A stretch of DNA of 64,000 bases from CBDVBE01 sp964543525 (lineage in GTDB: Bacteria > Fibrobacterota > Chitinivibrionia > Chitinivibrionales > JANQEN01), in the NCBI GenBank assembly GCA_964543525.1, contig CAZIYW010000007.1, positions 11,818-75,817 of the forward strand, read 5' to 3'. Below, in pieces: positions 35,757 to 46,060 of this stretch. The notes under the pieces were generated by a model, which had not been told where the DNA came from, ran no database searches, and worked only from the letters and a program-made list of their open reading frames with translations. Position numbers and translations under genes: made by a program. Position 1 is the stretch's first letter. Every line of letters begins with the position of its first letter.

Positions 35757-37772
35757 ATGCCGGTAAAAAAACAACATTCCCGTCTCGATTTCCTGTCGCC
35801 GGTTTCGGTCATCCCCGGTTTCGGTGCGAAACGTATAGCTGCATTACGGGATGCCGGTATTGAAACGGTGGGAGATTTGCTGTATCATTTTCCCCGCCGG
35901 TATCAGGATCGATCCGCCATTATCCCCATCGCAGATCTTGCCGACCATCTTGACACCGAGTGCGCGGTTATCGGCACGATTACGCAGACACGGGTAGAGC
36001 AGGGACGAAAACCGCGCCTGCGAATCCAGGTCACCGATGACACCGGCACCTTTGAGGCTCTGTGGTTTCAGGGAATTTCTTTTTTCAGAAAGAGTTTATA
36101 CAAAGGTAAACGGATTCTTCTTTACGGAAGAGTTAAAAAATTTCAGCAATATCAGATGCTCCACCCGCATATTGAAACAGTCCGTTCCGGCACCTCGGCG
36201 GCAGACGTTCCTTATATGCCGCTCTACCCCCTTACACAGGCTATGCGTGATGTCCATATGCGGCAGAAAGCACTCTTTAAAGCAATCCGCTGGATTTTTA
36301 AAAACGTAAAACATTATCCGCAGATCCTTCCGCAAAGAATCGAGCAGAAAAAGCAGTTCCCGCCGCTGGCGACCTGCCTGCGTGAGATCCATCTCCCTGC
36401 CGCGCCGGAGGATTTACAAAAGTACTATGCCCGCCTCCGGTATGAGGAGGTGTATCAGACAGCACTGACCCTTCGCTGGAGTAAACGAAAATTTGCCCTG
36501 CCCGGACGGGAAATGCAACCGGGTGTGCTGCCGGAAAAAGTCAAATCGCTGCTCCCGTTTACACTCACTGAGGATCAGCGGAAAGCAATCTCAGCTCTGT
36601 ACCGCGATGCGGCATCATCAAAACGAATGCATCGCCTCCTGCAGGGAGATGTCGGCTCAGGTAAAACCATTGTCGCCTTCTTCGCCTGCCTCCCGGCCCT
36701 CAATGAAGGACTTCAGGTTGCCTGGCTGGCCCCCACTGAAGTTCTTGCCCGACAGACATTCACCTTGCTGTCGCAATGGCTTTCGCCCCTTGGCGTCGCC
36801 TGCGATATGCTGCGAGGCGGTATCTCCTCAAAGAAAAAGCGAGAACTCCTTAGAAACCTCAGCGCCGGGAATCTTACCTTTGTAGTAGGCACCCACGCGT
36901 TACTTCAGCCTTCCGTTAAATTCTCACACCTGGGAATGATAGTCATTGACGAGCAGCATAAATTCGGCACGGAGCAGCGTCTGACCCTGCAGCAGAAGGA
37001 TCCGGCATCAGATTTTCTCCTTATGTCCGCAACACCAATCCCTCAGACACTTGCCAAAACGCTTTACGGGGATCTTGATATCGTGACCATCCGATCTCTT
37101 CCCCGGGGAAGGCAGCCGGTCAGCACCCACCTTGTTCCGGAAAGAAAGCGCCGGGATATGGAGCAGTTTATCTTCACGGAATTAACAGAGAACAATTCGC
37201 AGGCATTCTGTATAGTACCCCGTATAGAAAGTGATAATGATTCCGAGACTATCAAGGATGTATATACTGTGTATGAAGCGCTGCGGAAAGGGGTACTGGG
37301 CCGGCTCCCGACAGCCGTTATTCACGGTAAACTCAATACAGTCGAAAAAGAACATACCATGCAGGCATTCTCTGAAGGAGAGATTAAGATTCTGATTGCC
37401 ACCACCGTAGTCGAAGTGGGTATTGATGTGCCCAATGCAACAATCATGATCATCGAAAGTGCAGACAGGTATGGGCTTTCACAGTTGCATCAGCTGCGGG
37501 GACGGGTGGGACGTGGCGACAAAAAGGCCTATGCCTTTCTTTTGACCAATTCCACGGAAAATGAGCTGACCATTGAACGCCTGAAGAAATTCTGTCGTCT
37601 GTATGACGGTTTTGCGCTCGCCGACCTTGATCTCTCATTGCGGGGGCCGGGTGAGGTTGCCGGGTTCCGTCAGCATGGATGGGATGACCTCAAAATAGCG
37701 GATATTATTGCAGACGCAGATATATTCAGGGAAATTCAGGAGGAGCTTGATAGTATCCTTGCAACGGATTAA
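35757..37772 (+). CDS. recG: ATP-dependent DNA helicase RecG
   Basis: RecG remodels replication forks and Holliday junctions. The 671-residue length and order are normal. The N-terminal wedge domain carries IPGFGAKRIAALRDAGIETVGDLLYHFPRRYQD. The helicase core has Walker A LLQGDVGSGKTIVA, DEQHKFG (DExH), MSATPIPQTLAKTLYGDLD and the C-terminal RGRVGRGD box with SLRGPGEVAGFRQHG. The ATG at 35757 is chosen; a GTG two codons earlier is in frame. Confidence 0.96.
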   Translation: MPVKKQHSRLDFLSPVSVIPGFGAKRIAALRDAGIETVGDLLYHFPRRYQDRSAIIPIADLADHLDTECAVIGTITQTRVEQGRKPRLRIQVTDDTGTFEALWFQGISFFRKSLYKGKRILLYGRVKKFQQYQMLHPHIETVRSGTSAADVPYMPLYPLTQAMRDVHMRQKALFKAIRWIFKNVKHYPQILPQRIEQKKQFPPLATCLREIHLPAAPEDLQKYYARLRYEEVYQTALTLRWSKRKFALPGREMQPGVLPEKVKSLLPFTLTEDQRKAISALYRDAASSKRMHRLLQGDVGSGKTIVAFFACLPALNEGLQVAWLAPTEVLARQTFTLLSQWLSPLGVACDMLRGGISSKKKRELLRNLSAGNLTFVVGTHALLQPSVKFSHLGMIVIDEQHKFGTEQRLTLQQKDPASDFLLMSATPIPQTLAKTLYGDLDIVTIRSLPRGRQPVSTHLVPERKRRDMEQFIFTELTENNSQAFCIVPRIESDNDSETIKDVYTVYEALRKGVLGRLPTAVIHGKLNTVEKEHTMQAFSEGEIKILIATTVVEVGIDVPNATIMIIESADRYGLSQLHQLRGRVGRGDKKAYAFLLTNSTENELTIERLKKFCRLYDGFALADLDLSLRGPGEVAGFRQHGWDDLKIADIIADADIFREIQEELDSILATD

Positions 37773-37965
37773 ATTTCATTCCATTACAATTTTTGTAGTT
37801 TTTCCATTTTCCCTTTTACTATATTATGGAATCAAAATTTAAAAATATTAGGGGGAAATAATAATATTTCTGTTTTACCAGGGGTTTTTACTATTTTATG
37901 GATAATTCAGATCACCGCACATTCCTAAATATTATGGCCGACAACCAATAACGCGAGTATCAGGT

Positions 37966-39474
37966 ATGATTGGATTTATTGCACTTTGTGTGATGTACAT
38001 TACATGTTCTGCACTGCTGTTGGGATATGGGATCCAATGTTATGTCCTGACCTTTCTGTATGTGAAGGCACGGAAAAGGAAAGTCTCGACACAACGGGAA
38101 CGAATGCATTTTTTCGATACCATAACTGAGGAACATGCATATCCGTTTGTGGTAACCCAGCTTCCCATGTTTAACGAAAAGACCGTGGCAATTCGTATTA
38201 TCGAAGCTGCTGCGGCAATGGACTATCCGGTATCCAGACACGAGATACAGGTACTGGATGACAGTACTGACGAGACCCGCGACATAGTTGATGAAACTGT
38301 TGCACGAATTAAAGCACAGGGGAAAAACATTTCAGTTATTCGCCGTGAAGATCGCACGGGTTTCAAAGCAGGCGCCTTGCAGAATGGATTATCCAAGACA
38401 GATGCAGAATTCGTTGCTATTTTCGATGCAGATTTTGTCCCTCATCCGGATTTTCTCAAAAAGGCTATTCCGTTTTTTATTGACAGACCGGAAATCGGTC
38501 TTGTGCAGGGACGCTGGACTCATTTGAATAAAAAAGCCTCCATGATCACCCGTACGCAGGCAATGGGTATTGACGGCCATTTCATGATTGAGCAGGCGGC
38601 ACGGAGCTGGAACGATTTATATATGAATTTTAACGGCACGGCCGGGGTGTTCCGTTGCGCTGCTATCGAGAATTCCGGGGGCTGGCAGCATGATACGCTG
38701 ACTGAAGACATGGATCTGTCCTACCGCATGCAGCTTGCCGGCTGGAAAACCGAATACGTTCCGGATCTCGAAGTCCCGGCTGAAATACCTGAGGATATAA
38801 ACGCATTCAAGAATCAGCAGTTCAGATGGGCCAAGGGATCAATCCAGACCGCGCTTAAAATAATACCCCTGCTCACCCCCCGCATGGTGAAAGGCGAGAT
38901 TCCACTGTTCAAATACATTCAGGCAATACTGCACCTGACCCACTACTCGGTACACCCGCTGATGCTTATGATGGCCATTCTCTCCATGCCGATACTCACA
39001 TTTGTCAATATATCCATGCCGGTACCGCTTTTTGTGTTACTCCTTATCGCCATCGGCCTGGCAACGGGCGGTCCGTCAACTATGTATCTCATCTCGCAGC
39101 ATTTTATCGGCAACAAGAAACGTAAAGCAATCATGCTTATCCCGGCCATGATGATTACCGGTACCGGACTTGCGGTAAATAACGGTAAGGCGGTCATGGA
39201 AGCGTTAATGAGAAAAACCTCACCGTTTCTGCGCACGCCGAAAAAGGGCAGCAAAAAACCCGGTATCTATAAGCCACTCAAAGATCTTACCAGTATTATT
39301 GAGATCCTTGTCGGTGCCTATTGCATGACCAGTTTTGCCATGTTTCTGGGATACAAAAACTTTCTTGTTACACCGTTTCTGGCTCTCTATGCAACGGGTT
39401 TTCTTTTTACCGGCGTTGTGTCAATTATCCATTTTCAGAAGCCTGAACTTATCGATATTAAATTTTTTAAATAG
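37966..39474 (+). CDS. processive family 2 glycosyltransferase (cellulose/mannan synthase-like)
   Basis: The 502-residue membrane protein has an N-terminal membrane segment, a cytoplasmic GT-A domain with VLDDSTDETRDIV, the metal-binding FDADF near residue 154, TED near 246-248, and the QQFRW product-channel motif near 284, then several C-terminal membrane segments (about 325-480). This pattern is that of CslA/CslC- and mannan-synthase-like enzymes which polymerise sugars while moving the chain across the membrane. No PilZ domain or partner subunit is seen. Product unknown. It follows recG by 193 bp and is probably transcribed alone. Confidence 0.87.
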   Translation: MIGFIALCVMYITCSALLLGYGIQCYVLTFLYVKARKRKVSTQRERMHFFDTITEEHAYPFVVTQLPMFNEKTVAIRIIEAAAAMDYPVSRHEIQVLDDSTDETRDIVDETVARIKAQGKNISVIRREDRTGFKAGALQNGLSKTDAEFVAIFDADFVPHPDFLKKAIPFFIDRPEIGLVQGRWTHLNKKASMITRTQAMGIDGHFMIEQAARSWNDLYMNFNGTAGVFRCAAIENSGGWQHDTLTEDMDLSYRMQLAGWKTEYVPDLEVPAEIPEDINAFKNQQFRWAKGSIQTALKIIPLLTPRMVKGEIPLFKYIQAILHLTHYSVHPLMLMMAILSMPILTFVNISMPVPLFVLLLIAIGLATGGPSTMYLISQHFIGNKKRKAIMLIPAMMITGTGLAVNNGKAVMEALMRKTSPFLRTPKKGSKKPGIYKPLKDLTSIIEILVGAYCMTSFAMFLGYKNFLVTPFLALYATGFLFTGVVSIIHFQKPELIDIKFFK

Positions 39475-39610
39475 GGGACTTTCCCCCGTTTCTATTGCAA
39501 CAGCACCTTCCCTATATGCAACAGCATAAACGATAAAAATCCTGGTAAAACAATACTGCAAACGGTATTTTCATTACAAAGGTGTCATTTCTCCCAAGGT
39601 AATTACCTTT

Positions 39611-40054
39611 ATGAACAATAATGATTTTATTGTCTCCTGGGAACAGTTTCACCGGGACACCGGAACCCTTACCGAAATACTCCGTCCCCTGGGGCCGTGG
39701 TCCAAGATTGTAGCAGTCACCCGCGGCGGCCTGTTTCCAACCGCTATTATTGCACGGGAGCTCTCTATAAGAATAATCGATACTGTCTGTATCGCCAGTT
39801 ATAAGGGCCGGGAACAGAAACCCCTTACCATCCTTAAAAAAATTGACCTGAGCAATAACGATCGGATTCTCTTCGTTGACGATCTTGTTGACACAGGAGA
39901 AACTGCCCGTTCAGTACGAGAGCTGTACCCACACGCCCACTATGCTGTCGTGTATGCCAAACCTGTCGGCAAGCCCTTCGTGCACAGCTATGTTACTGAA
40001 GTAGAACAGGAGCGATGGATTATCTTTCCGTGGGATGCACCAGCGGAACAATAA
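39611..40054 (+). CDS. gpt: xanthine-guanine phosphoribosyltransferase
   Basis: It salvages guanine and xanthine with PRPP. The 147-residue protein has WSKIVAVTRGGLFPTAIIAREL at the N-terminus, the PRPP-binding motif RILFVDDLVDTGETARSV, and the closing segment ERWIIFPWD typical of enterobacterial Gpt. Length agrees. It converges on the next gene on the other strand, with 15 bp between them. Confidence 0.9.
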   Translation: MNNNDFIVSWEQFHRDTGTLTEILRPLGPWSKIVAVTRGGLFPTAIIARELSIRIIDTVCIASYKGREQKPLTILKKIDLSNNDRILFVDDLVDTGETARSVRELYPHAHYAVVYAKPVGKPFVHSYVTEVEQERWIIFPWDAPAEQ

Positions 40055-40069
40055 GAGTACCCGTCACCG

Positions 40070-40540
40070 TCAGGGAGTAAGTACAATCTCTCTCCGGTTA
40101 ATTCCCAGAGTCACCTTTTCATTCTCATGTATCACTCCCAGATGGGGTGCCAGCACCTCAAGTACCGAATCATCCTGGAAATGATCGGGCTTGGTCTCCG
40201 GATGGGGATAATAGATATAACCGTCAACCTCTTTTTCCCGGCACAATACTTTACATCGTGAAAAAGAAAAGGTCTCGATATACCCGTTGTACCACCGGAC
40301 CCGCTCAAAAACCCACTGGGGATTAGCCACGGTAAAGGTATACGGTGTAATGGATACGTTGAGGGTTCCGGCATAGCACCGGCGGATATCCAGCCCCCGT
40401 TCAAGAAAATGAGGCGATTGCAAGGCAATGCTTCCTTTCGGGTACGGTGAATCCGCTGCACATCCGGAAGCTACGCCGTATCCCTTTTTCAGAACACCAG
40501 TGACAAACTGTAAAGTGGAATCCCGCGCTGTATCATTCAT
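40070..40540 (-). CDS. unnamed protein with DUF120-like (riboflavin-kinase-like) pattern
   Basis: I do not recognise a certain family. The 156-residue product has GYGVASGCAADSPYPKGSIALQSP, CYAGTLNVSITPYTF and a C-terminal DSVLEVLAPHLGVIHENEKVTLGI. Spacing and the 'GTLNV' element are like the archaeal CTP-dependent riboflavin kinase domain DUF120, which has GTLNV and a closing '(E)(V/I)(I/L)AP..L....GD.V.(V/L)' stretch. If so, it would be a rare bacterial member; I cannot confirm a kinase site. It is convergent with gpt and has no clear operon partner. Confidence 0.4.
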   Translation of the reverse strand: MNDTARDSTLQFVTGVLKKGYGVASGCAADSPYPKGSIALQSPHFLERGLDIRRCYAGTLNVSITPYTFTVANPQWVFERVRWYNGYIETFSFSRCKVLCREKEVDGYIYYPHPETKPDHFQDDSVLEVLAPHLGVIHENEKVTLGINRREIVLTP

Positions 40541-40743
40541 ACATTCTTACATCGTACCGAATAGTAAATACTGCTCTATAAATATACGACACTCCTGTAT
40601 TAAAAAACCATACACAAAACGTGTACATTTTATTTAAAATTGCTGAAAGTGTGCACCAATTTATGCTTATATTAATGTATATATACGTAATATATAATTG
40701 TAAACCTTTAAATCTGAAGACTACCGACACGTGAGGGGACCGC

Positions 40744-41397
40744 ATGAGGTACAGGACCGGTACTATACTGTCTGTGTTGTTTCTACTCCTGGTAATAACC
40801 GCACTATATCCAATGGATGGGGTTGATTACTCAACGGTACCGCCGGACAGCATGGATCCGCAGACTCTGCCGCAGGAACCCCTTGCGGCAACACGAAACT
40901 CATTTAAAAAAGATCTGCCGTCATGTGCAGACTGGAACACGAAAGAACTGATAGTCAACGAATGTTTCTTTAAAAAACCGGGGAACTGTCCGTCAAACCC
41001 GGATGAGGTCGATCTTGACCTCTCAAAAGTAACCGCTATTACATTCTCGCCGGTGCTACTTGACACATCATTGCAGGGTACGGTTGAGCTTAAAGAAGTA
41101 GTATGTTACAGCGCCGGGGAGATTGGCAATACGGCTATACAAAACGTCCCACTCGCCGCTCAGCACGCCGACTTGACAATAAATAAAATTACGCCGCAGC
41201 TTATCCGGGCGACAGTCCCATTCACCGGCAACTACTCTATTGCTTTGTTTGATATAAAGGAAAGAACCGTCACCTCCCCAGTGAACGGAATCCTTACAAA
41301 AGGAGCGCGCACTGTAACCTGGGACAGCGGAGCCATGGGTGCTACCATGTATAAGACCGGGACCCTGGGGATCGTAGGAAGGTTCATTACCCTCTAA
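40744..41397 (+). CDS. secreted protein of unknown function with a truncated sorting-type end
   Basis: The 217-residue product has an N-terminal signal peptide (TILSVLFLLLVITALYPM). A C-terminal segment TGNYSIALFDIKERTVT...RTVTWDS is similar to the end of FlgD-like Ig or T9SS sorting domains. The middle (about 60-130) contains four cysteines but no recognised motif. GAGGGG sits before the ATG. The C25 peptidase gene follows after 31 bp with its own GGAGG, so the two are probably co-transcribed and secreted together. Its role could be as a partner or substrate of that peptidase, which is inference. Confidence 0.6.
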   Translation: MRYRTGTILSVLFLLLVITALYPMDGVDYSTVPPDSMDPQTLPQEPLAATRNSFKKDLPSCADWNTKELIVNECFFKKPGNCPSNPDEVDLDLSKVTAITFSPVLLDTSLQGTVELKEVVCYSAGEIGNTAIQNVPLAAQHADLTINKITPQLIRATVPFTGNYSIALFDIKERTVTSPVNGILTKGARTVTWDSGAMGATMYKTGTLGIVGRFITL

Positions 41398-41428
41398 ACC
41401 TGTATTCTAAAACATAATCGGAGGCAAC

Positions 41429-43480
41429 ATGAAGGGAAAACTGTGTAACACGGTATGGTTCATATTAACTATGTTCAGTATTACCGCCGCAGGCATGTAC
41501 CGGGATGTCATTTTTGATCACACCCGTGTGACTGATTCCGGAATCGCGACAGATTACGGTTTCGGCTATTTCAGAGGACAGAGTGGTGAACCGAACATTC
41601 CTATAAAAAAAGTCACCCTGCTTCTACCGCCCGATGCCGACCTGTTTACCGTCACGGTACAAATCAGAGACATCAGGAAAGAGCATATCAACGGGCACGT
41701 TGCCATTCCACCGAATCCACCCTGTTTCACCGAGGACCGAATTATCCGGCCACGAGGCAGGAACATTGTTGACGGAAAAGACCGTGATATCTATGGCACA
41801 GACGCCTGGTTTCCGGAAAACCCGATACGACATTACTATACCGGAAAAATGCGTCAATACAATATCGTGGATATACATATATCGCCCTATCAGTATAATC
41901 CGGTTACCCGGTCACTGGTGAAAATTACCCGGTGTCGGCTCGACCTGCAGTTTGATAAGCTGAACAACGTGGGAACAATCTACGGTGAATCCGAGGCGGT
42001 GAGGCAACGGCTAAGGGATATTATAGAAAATGATGCAATTGAGGAGCAGTACCGCAGTATTGCGACACCACGGCCAGCAGGCAGGAAGACCGGATATGCC
42101 ATAATGATCCCCTCATCCATCAAGTCGGCATCATCGATATTCAATGCGCTGGTCGATTCAAAGAAAAATCACGGCTATGCGGTAACGGTGGTCACTGAAA
42201 ATGAGTGGGGCGCTACCAGTGTGGAAGCAATACGCGGGTGGCTAAAAAGTAATTATCTCTCAATGGGTATCGAATATGTTCTTTTAATCGGCAATCCCAC
42301 CGGCAACCTCCCCATGCAACGGTACACCACGGACTATGACGACCCGTTAAGTGACATTGTATACGGCGACCTCTCAGGTAATCCGGACAGAAACGGCAAC
42401 GGCAGATATGGTGAGTTTAACGGGGATTTCGGAGCCGGGGGACTGGATAAATATACCGATGTGCATGTCGGGAGAATCCCCAATTATGGCAACATTCAGA
42501 ATCTGGATAATATTCTTACCAAGATCATTGACTATGAGAATGAGACGGATATAGAATGGCGGAAAAAAGCCTATTTTGCCATGCATATATTCAGCGATGC
42601 CCAGAACGGATATGTGTACGGCCATGCGATTGAAGAGGCTGTAGTAACCCCCAATGCGGGGTGGACCGCTCATCGGGTGTATGATGCGCCGGTATTCGGC
42701 TGCCTGGATTTCCCACCCAGCTATACTAAAGTGGTGGAAAACTGGAACAAATTCGATTACGGTATCTTTGTATGGCAGGCTCACGGTATGCCGACCTTTG
42801 CTGAAGATATCATGAGCACGTCTACCGCGGCAAATCTCGGGGTGAAAAAAACCGGTCACGGGTATCAGACAAGCTGCAACAATGCCAAACCTGCCCAGAG
42901 CGACAACCTTGCCTATGCCATTTTGAAACACGCTGCAGTCTCAACGATCGGCTATTCGGAAGTCTGTATCTACTCGGCATTCAATACCGATTACGGTTCC
43001 GGCGGCATGGCCAATGACTACGGCTATGTATATGCCAGGAATCTGGTTAACAGGAAACTGCCTGCCGGTGCTGCAATAAGCGCGGCACGGGATGAGCTTC
43101 CGTCAAGCGACGGCGGTGCCTGGCAGAACTTTACGGCTCAGCTCCTCTATGGCTGCCCTGATGTCGGGGTGTTTACCAGCGGCGATCAGACGGTTTCGCA
43201 GGAAACAATAAAAGTCAATAACAGCGGTATGCGGGTAACTTCACTCTGCACCGGCTCAGGAACCGTGCGCTTTACGATAAGCAACACCGCTCATGACGGC
43301 GGATTTGTTGCCGTATATAATGCATTCGGCCGTCTGCTGCAAACGGTGCCTTTAGTAAAGGGAAGCGACAAGGCTTACTGGTACAGTGAAACGGCAACGG
43401 GGGTTTACTTTTTTGAATTGAATCTTATGCGGAATGGCGGTGGAGTGGTTCGTCTGGCTGACAAAGTGGTTGTGCAATAA
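41429..43480 (+). CDS. gingipain-type C25 cysteine peptidase, secreted
   Basis: The 683-residue protein has a signal peptide (residues 1-20), an N-terminal C25 propeptide-like region with PNIPIKKVTLLLPP, SPYQYNPVT and similar, and a catalytic domain. The catalytic His is in WQAHG (H452) and the Cys in SCNNAKP (C483), 31 residues apart, close to the RgpB His-Cys spacing of 33. The C-terminal 80 residues (VAVYNAFGRLLQTVPLVKGSDKA...GVYFFEL) look like a secretion sorting domain. Such enzymes are moved across the outer membrane by the type IX system. A similar peptidase is encoded at 50840. AATCGGAGG precedes the start. Confidence 0.9.
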   Translation: MKGKLCNTVWFILTMFSITAAGMYRDVIFDHTRVTDSGIATDYGFGYFRGQSGEPNIPIKKVTLLLPPDADLFTVTVQIRDIRKEHINGHVAIPPNPPCFTEDRIIRPRGRNIVDGKDRDIYGTDAWFPENPIRHYYTGKMRQYNIVDIHISPYQYNPVTRSLVKITRCRLDLQFDKLNNVGTIYGESEAVRQRLRDIIENDAIEEQYRSIATPRPAGRKTGYAIMIPSSIKSASSIFNALVDSKKNHGYAVTVVTENEWGATSVEAIRGWLKSNYLSMGIEYVLLIGNPTGNLPMQRYTTDYDDPLSDIVYGDLSGNPDRNGNGRYGEFNGDFGAGGLDKYTDVHVGRIPNYGNIQNLDNILTKIIDYENETDIEWRKKAYFAMHIFSDAQNGYVYGHAIEEAVVTPNAGWTAHRVYDAPVFGCLDFPPSYTKVVENWNKFDYGIFVWQAHGMPTFAEDIMSTSTAANLGVKKTGHGYQTSCNNAKPAQSDNLAYAILKHAAVSTIGYSEVCIYSAFNTDYGSGGMANDYGYVYARNLVNRKLPAGAAISAARDELPSSDGGAWQNFTAQLLYGCPDVGVFTSGDQTVSQETIKVNNSGMRVTSLCTGSGTVRFTISNTAHDGGFVAVYNAFGRLLQTVPLVKGSDKAYWYSETATGVYFFELNLMRNGGGVVRLADKVVVQ

Positions 43481-43552
43481 TTTTCTGCTTGCTTCTGACA
43501 GAAAACAGGTGTTTTTTAACCGAAAGAATCTGTTATTATTTTGGTTCCCAAA

Positions 43553-45760
43553 TTATCTTTTCATAACACAGAACTGTCTCGAACGCTTCACCTTCTCAAA
43601 CGTCACCACCGCAATATACATCCCCGAAGCAACATCCGGCTTCCAGAAAAAGTCATGCGATCCGCCCGACAATTTATGCTCTTTTACTTGCCACACATCT
43701 CTGCCGAGGATTGTATAGACTTTTAATGACACGTCGCCTTCCCGTCCGGTATTAACACGGAAAAGAACGCCATGCTTCTTTGCTATAATGTAAATAGCAA
43801 CTGGACAACCGTTCTTCGCCAACAACGGTTCCACGTTATCTATAACGGCGGTGCTGTTCATCCGGTCTTCATACAGAGAATAATTCACCTCACGGCACAT
43901 TGCAATAAGCTCAGGATAGGGATTATCGCATATATCAACAAAGCCAATCTGGTAGTTTTCACCGTCGTCACTGTAGTCCCGTGCGGTATAGGGCTGATCC
44001 ACATACTGGAACCAGTGAACCCCGACCAGGTTGGGGTGCCGCAAAGCATCCTGAACATACTGCCGGTATGCCCGCGCACGCTGTTTCTGATCCTTTGCAT
44101 TGCGAAGTCCTCCCTGGGGCAGCCCTCTATCCACTGCTCCGAAATGAAACTCACCGATAACAACAGGTTTATCCAGCAGCGGATCGATTGCATCAAGAAC
44201 CGGCAGATCCCGCATGGTAAATGCATACCGGTTGAGACTTATTACATCACAATATCTGGCAGCAGCATAAAGCTCCTGCCTGGACATGAAATCCGGAGTG
44301 AAATAGTGCTTCCGGTTACCCAGATAGAGTTTTTCCGGAACGGAATCTTTCATCGCATCGCTGCAGGCTTTAAAGTAGTAATTCACTGCATAGGCAAGGG
44401 TAGCTGAATCAAACACCGTGGCCCAGCTCATCTCATTGTCGATAAAGTAGCCGATACACCACGGATCGCAGCCGGTTGTAGCTTTCTGCCTTCCGAGCTG
44501 CACCCGGAGGGAATCCTCAAGATTCCGCCACTCCGGCGAATCCAGCACTTCCTGATTCACATGATGTGGAATAATCGATTGAATTATAACAACATAGGGC
44601 GTTTTCACGGGGTGTTGCAAATATATAGAAAAATCCGACCATGCCCCGATGGTATTAATTCCCCAGCTCCGTAACCGTTTATGTGCAATATCAATGGCGG
44701 AATCTCCCCAGTCCGTGCCAAGATGCGCATACTTCTTTCTAAGATTCGTGTAGAAATAATACCCCTTTTCCCATCCGCCACTGCCCACAATCTTCTCCGG
44801 AAGCACTTCGAAATACCCGCTGCGGTCTTTATCGGGTGTCTTAATGAGGGTACCGCAGCCGTAATTGATACAATCAATCCCGTTTGACCAGAAAAGGTAG
44901 CCGTCCGGATCAACCAACCACCAAAGGCCATTATATTTGTATGTATAAAAAGAGCCGGTTGAATCGAACCGCGGCCCTGCTGCCCAACCACCATAACGTG
45001 TCCAGTTATCCGGCCCCGGTTTCTGCTTCAGCTCGGTCGCCTCAATATGATACTGGGTAACCAGCTCTGCAGGTGATTTGGTTTTTCCCGGCCACTCTTT
45101 ATGCTTGAACTGTCCAAACTGGTCAATAAAAGGGCTGAACGTTACCAGCTCCGCCTGGGTGGGAAGCTTATATTGGGCTTGCGCCCTGATATTATCAACC
45201 AGCACACTTTGTTTATCCTTAGAGGGCATAACAAGGTATATATCAATGGAGGTTATTCTTGACGGATCCGGGGTGTATCCGGTCCTGAATCCACCGGGCA
45301 ATCCCTTGAACTTCGGCCAGAAATAATCCCTGATATACTGCGGAAGGCTGTCCCACTCACGACCCAAATAGATTAGCAGGGTATCACTCTCACCAGGCTC
45401 CAGTATAAGAGCCCCATTTGCCCGCCGTCGGCCATTGAGTCCGGCAAAAACCTGCACCCGGTTGGTTCCGGTGTTTTTAACATCCATGGCAACAAAGACA
45501 AATCCGGACAGATCCCATCCACTGGCTTTTTCAAGAGAAATATAAGGTATCGAGTCCCTGCTAAAAACAATGCCCAGTGCCGTATCACTATCCCATTGAT
45601 CTAAAGAGAGTTGGGCGTTGTTTGTGGTTACTGCGTTCAGGTTAAAGTTGTTTTCGAAATCGAAGAGAATGCGGTGATCCTGGGAATAAGAAATGGTTAC
45701 TGATAACACTAAAAATAAGATAAAAATCACGGTATAATCTTTCATGAGTAAATTTATCAT
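43553..45760 (-). CDS. secreted glycoside hydrolase, GH50 agarase-like
   Basis: The 735-residue protein has a signal peptide and an N-terminal jelly-roll-like module (to about residue 200). The following TIM-barrel region contains WWLVDPDGYLFWSNGID, GYFIDNEMSW with the putative acid/base Glu (about E443), and VVIGEFHFGAVDRG with the putative nucleophile Glu (about E537). This arrangement recalls GH50 beta-agarases. The C-terminal end KVYTILGRDVWQVKEHKLSGGSHDFFWKPDVASGMYIAVVTFE is a sorting domain. The substrate (agar or a related galactan) is inferred from family resemblance. ATG 45745 would also give a signal peptide. It converges on the C25 peptidase gene, 72 bp away. Confidence 0.72.
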   Translation of the reverse strand: MINLLMKDYTVIFILFLVLSVTISYSQDHRILFDFENNFNLNAVTTNNAQLSLDQWDSDTALGIVFSRDSIPYISLEKASGWDLSGFVFVAMDVKNTGTNRVQVFAGLNGRRRANGALILEPGESDTLLIYLGREWDSLPQYIRDYFWPKFKGLPGGFRTGYTPDPSRITSIDIYLVMPSKDKQSVLVDNIRAQAQYKLPTQAELVTFSPFIDQFGQFKHKEWPGKTKSPAELVTQYHIEATELKQKPGPDNWTRYGGWAAGPRFDSTGSFYTYKYNGLWWLVDPDGYLFWSNGIDCINYGCGTLIKTPDKDRSGYFEVLPEKIVGSGGWEKGYYFYTNLRKKYAHLGTDWGDSAIDIAHKRLRSWGINTIGAWSDFSIYLQHPVKTPYVVIIQSIIPHHVNQEVLDSPEWRNLEDSLRVQLGRQKATTGCDPWCIGYFIDNEMSWATVFDSATLAYAVNYYFKACSDAMKDSVPEKLYLGNRKHYFTPDFMSRQELYAAARYCDVISLNRYAFTMRDLPVLDAIDPLLDKPVVIGEFHFGAVDRGLPQGGLRNAKDQKQRARAYRQYVQDALRHPNLVGVHWFQYVDQPYTARDYSDDGENYQIGFVDICDNPYPELIAMCREVNYSLYEDRMNSTAVIDNVEPLLAKNGCPVAIYIIAKKHGVLFRVNTGREGDVSLKVYTILGRDVWQVKEHKLSGGSHDFFWKPDVASGMYIAVVTFEKVKRSRQFCVMKR

Positions 45761-46060
45761 TCCGCTGCATGATGGGACAATTTAAAGAACATATTAGAAA
45801 TATCACCGAGTAGTTATACATCAACACTCTGTAAAATATTCTCCTCTGATAATAAATATATTAAAAACTTACCGCGAATACATAAAAACACCTACGACTT
45901 AAAATGAAACCAAACACAGCTACTTCTGATACGCAACTGATACTTTAATAATGAAATCAAATGTATGACAATATTAAAAAAACTGTTTATTTTTAAAAAG
46001 GGCCTGTGAACAAGCTATATTAATGTAACTTTGGAGGAAACGGTAAACAGGAGGTCTTTC
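45761..46060. other. AT-rich intergenic region
   Basis: No gene or RNA is visible in these 300 bases, which are strongly A+T rich and lie between two divergently transcribed genes. Promoters for both probably lie here, but no single pair of hexamers stands out. A good Shine-Dalgarno AGGAGGT ends the region five bases before the next start. Confidence 0.4.
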
